Shown piece by piece: positions 4,611 to 5,209 of a DNA stretch of 5,209 bases. Every line of letters starts with the position of its first letter. Within the stretch, counting starts at the first letter, position 1. A model generated the notes under the pieces. It ran no database searches, was not told the DNA's origin, and worked only from the letters and a program-made list of their open reading frames with translations. The stretch comes from an uncultured Candidatus Udaeobacter sp. (GTDB taxonomy: Bacteria; Verrucomicrobiota; Verrucomicrobiia; Chthoniobacterales; UBA10450): NCBI GenBank assembly GCA_955652245.1, contig CATPAV010000137.1, forward strand, positions 1 to 5,209. Reading direction: 5' to 3'. The position numbers and the translations under genes were made by a program.

Positions 4611-5209
4611 TGACGAAGCCGATGTAGCCCCAGCGGCCCCATTCATAATGAGACGTGCGCTGCGCATCCAGGCGGCTGGTCTTTTTATCGTGCGCGTATG
4701 TCTTTGCCACAAATTCGGGAAACGCCGCGTTCATATGGACATCGTGCGACACCAAAAGACCGCCGTCGCGCAACCGCGGCCAAAATGCACGGAACTCCCA
4801 AAGCATGTGCCGGTAACTGTGCGAGCTATCATGCAGAAACATGTCGATTGATGATGGCAGTTGGTCGCGCTGCACGAAATCTTCGACCTTGCCGCGCAAA
4901 GACACGAACTGCGGTCGCAATTCATCCGGGATCAAAACGCCCTGCTCACACTCCTCACACTCCTCACTCCACTCGATGCTGTGCAGCTTTGCCGTGGTGA
5001 GCCCTTCGTCCACAAACGCTTTCAAAATAAAGGCCGAGGACATCCCAATAAATCCACCGGACTCGACGACCACCGCCGGTCGCTGCCAGCGCGTCAACGC
5101 GTAAAGCGTTGCGCAATCGAGTGACCCCATTAACCCCTGACTGCCGTACGCGTCCCGTCGCCGGGTCATTTCCGCCATAAAATCGCTGTTTCGAATTTCT
5201 GCCGCGAAA
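4588..5209 (-). CDS. Class I SAM-dependent methyltransferase-like protein (N-terminus probably outside window)
   Basis: The frame is open from the window edge to TGA at 4588-4590. Numbering from the ATG at 5178 (196 residues), PAVVVESGGFIGMSS (34-48) is the glycine-rich SAM motif I, LHSIEW (65-70) ends strand 2 with acidic E69, FLHDSSHSY (114-122) is the HD-x2-H block of Methyltransf_24-like proteins, and LRDGGLLVSHDVH (136-148) is the following strand, with D146 as a possible metal or substrate ligand. The substrate is unknown; small-molecule or sugar O-methylation is a guess. The ATG at 5178 has no Shine-Dalgarno, and the ten codons before it (FAAEIRNSDF) read on as a plausible helix, so the true start is probably beyond 5209. 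A 9-bp tandem repeat encodes EECEECE (72-78). The gene converges on gcvH with a 72-base gap. Confidence 0.8.
   Translation of the reverse strand, partial: FAAEIRNSDFMAEMTRRRDAYGSQGLMGSLDCATLYALTRWQRPAVVVESGGFIGMSSAFILKAFVDEGLTTAKLHSIEWSEECEECEQGVLIPDELRPQFVSLRGKVEDFVQRDQLPSSIDMFLHDSSHSYRHMLWEFRAFWPRLRDGGLLVSHDVHMNAAFPEFVAKTYAHDKKTSRLDAQRTSHYEWGRWGYIGFVIKREKAD
4945..4968. repeat. 9-bp tandem repeat inside the methyltransferase gene
   Basis: CTCACACTC occurs twice back to back (4945-4953, 4954-4962), followed by a partial copy CTCACT (4963-4968). On the coding strand it gives a Glu-Glu-Cys run just after the strand-2 acidic residue. The unit is a multiple of three, so copy-number change would not break the frame. 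Confidence 0.6.

Noticed and set aside
4531..4851. Open frame on the plus strand downstream of gcvH
   Set aside because: It overlaps the methyltransferase gene on the other strand, and its translation is Arg/Pro/Ala-rich with no family motif.
1..5209. CRISPR array, prophage, toxin-antitoxin or defence system
   Set aside because: There are no regularly spaced direct repeats, no integrase, transposase or nuclease gene, and no small gene pair; the genes are mostly core metabolism.

Overview
The window looks like a chromosomal stretch from a bacterium of moderately high GC. It carries core metabolic genes in short operons, and none of the genes is phage or transposase related. My best guess is Verrucomicrobiota, perhaps a soil Chthoniobacterales-type lineage. 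This rests on weak or absent Shine-Dalgarno sequences at most starts, a ChdC-type haem protein, an inactive rhomboid with a C-terminal zinc motif, and a dense scatter of short palindromic repeats. It is inference from gene style, not a database match.

Layout, left to right. On the plus strand, 1-423 is the 3' end of cysS (cysteinyl-tRNA synthetase), followed after 5 bases by a stand-alone left-handed beta-helix protein related to the acyltransferase half of GlmU (429-1109). This pair meets a minus-strand cluster head-on. Read in its own direction, that cluster is a catalytically dead rhomboid-fold membrane protein (2900 to 2100), chdC/hemQ for haem synthesis (2040 to 1219), and tRNA-Ser(GGA) (1202 to 1115). 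A divergent intergenic region (2901-3040) separates it from the plus-strand pair gcvT (3041-4141) and gcvH (4138-4515). These encode the T and H proteins of the glycine cleavage system and overlap by 4 bases; the P protein is not in the window. Converging on gcvH is a minus-strand SAM-dependent methyltransferase-like gene (5209 to 4588) whose start probably lies outside the window.

The most interesting structure is the repeat DNA. A 54-bp core with several hairpins (17-70, about 10-74 with its outer inverted arms) sits inside cysS. It keeps the reading frame and adds about 18 residues, much like Rickettsia palindromic elements inside proteins. A second element (2940-3023) has the same outer arms (AGGYAGGG at one end, CCCTACCT at the other) but a different interior, and occupies the gcvT leader. 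A third, unrelated 25-bp hairpin (2078-2102) supplies the stop codon of the rhomboid-like gene. Together they suggest active or recent spread of short palindromic elements into leaders, gene ends and permissive protein loops.

The genes do not form a single pathway. They represent tRNA charging, envelope or sugar acyl transfer, haem synthesis, glycine/one-carbon metabolism and an uncharacterised methyltransferase.
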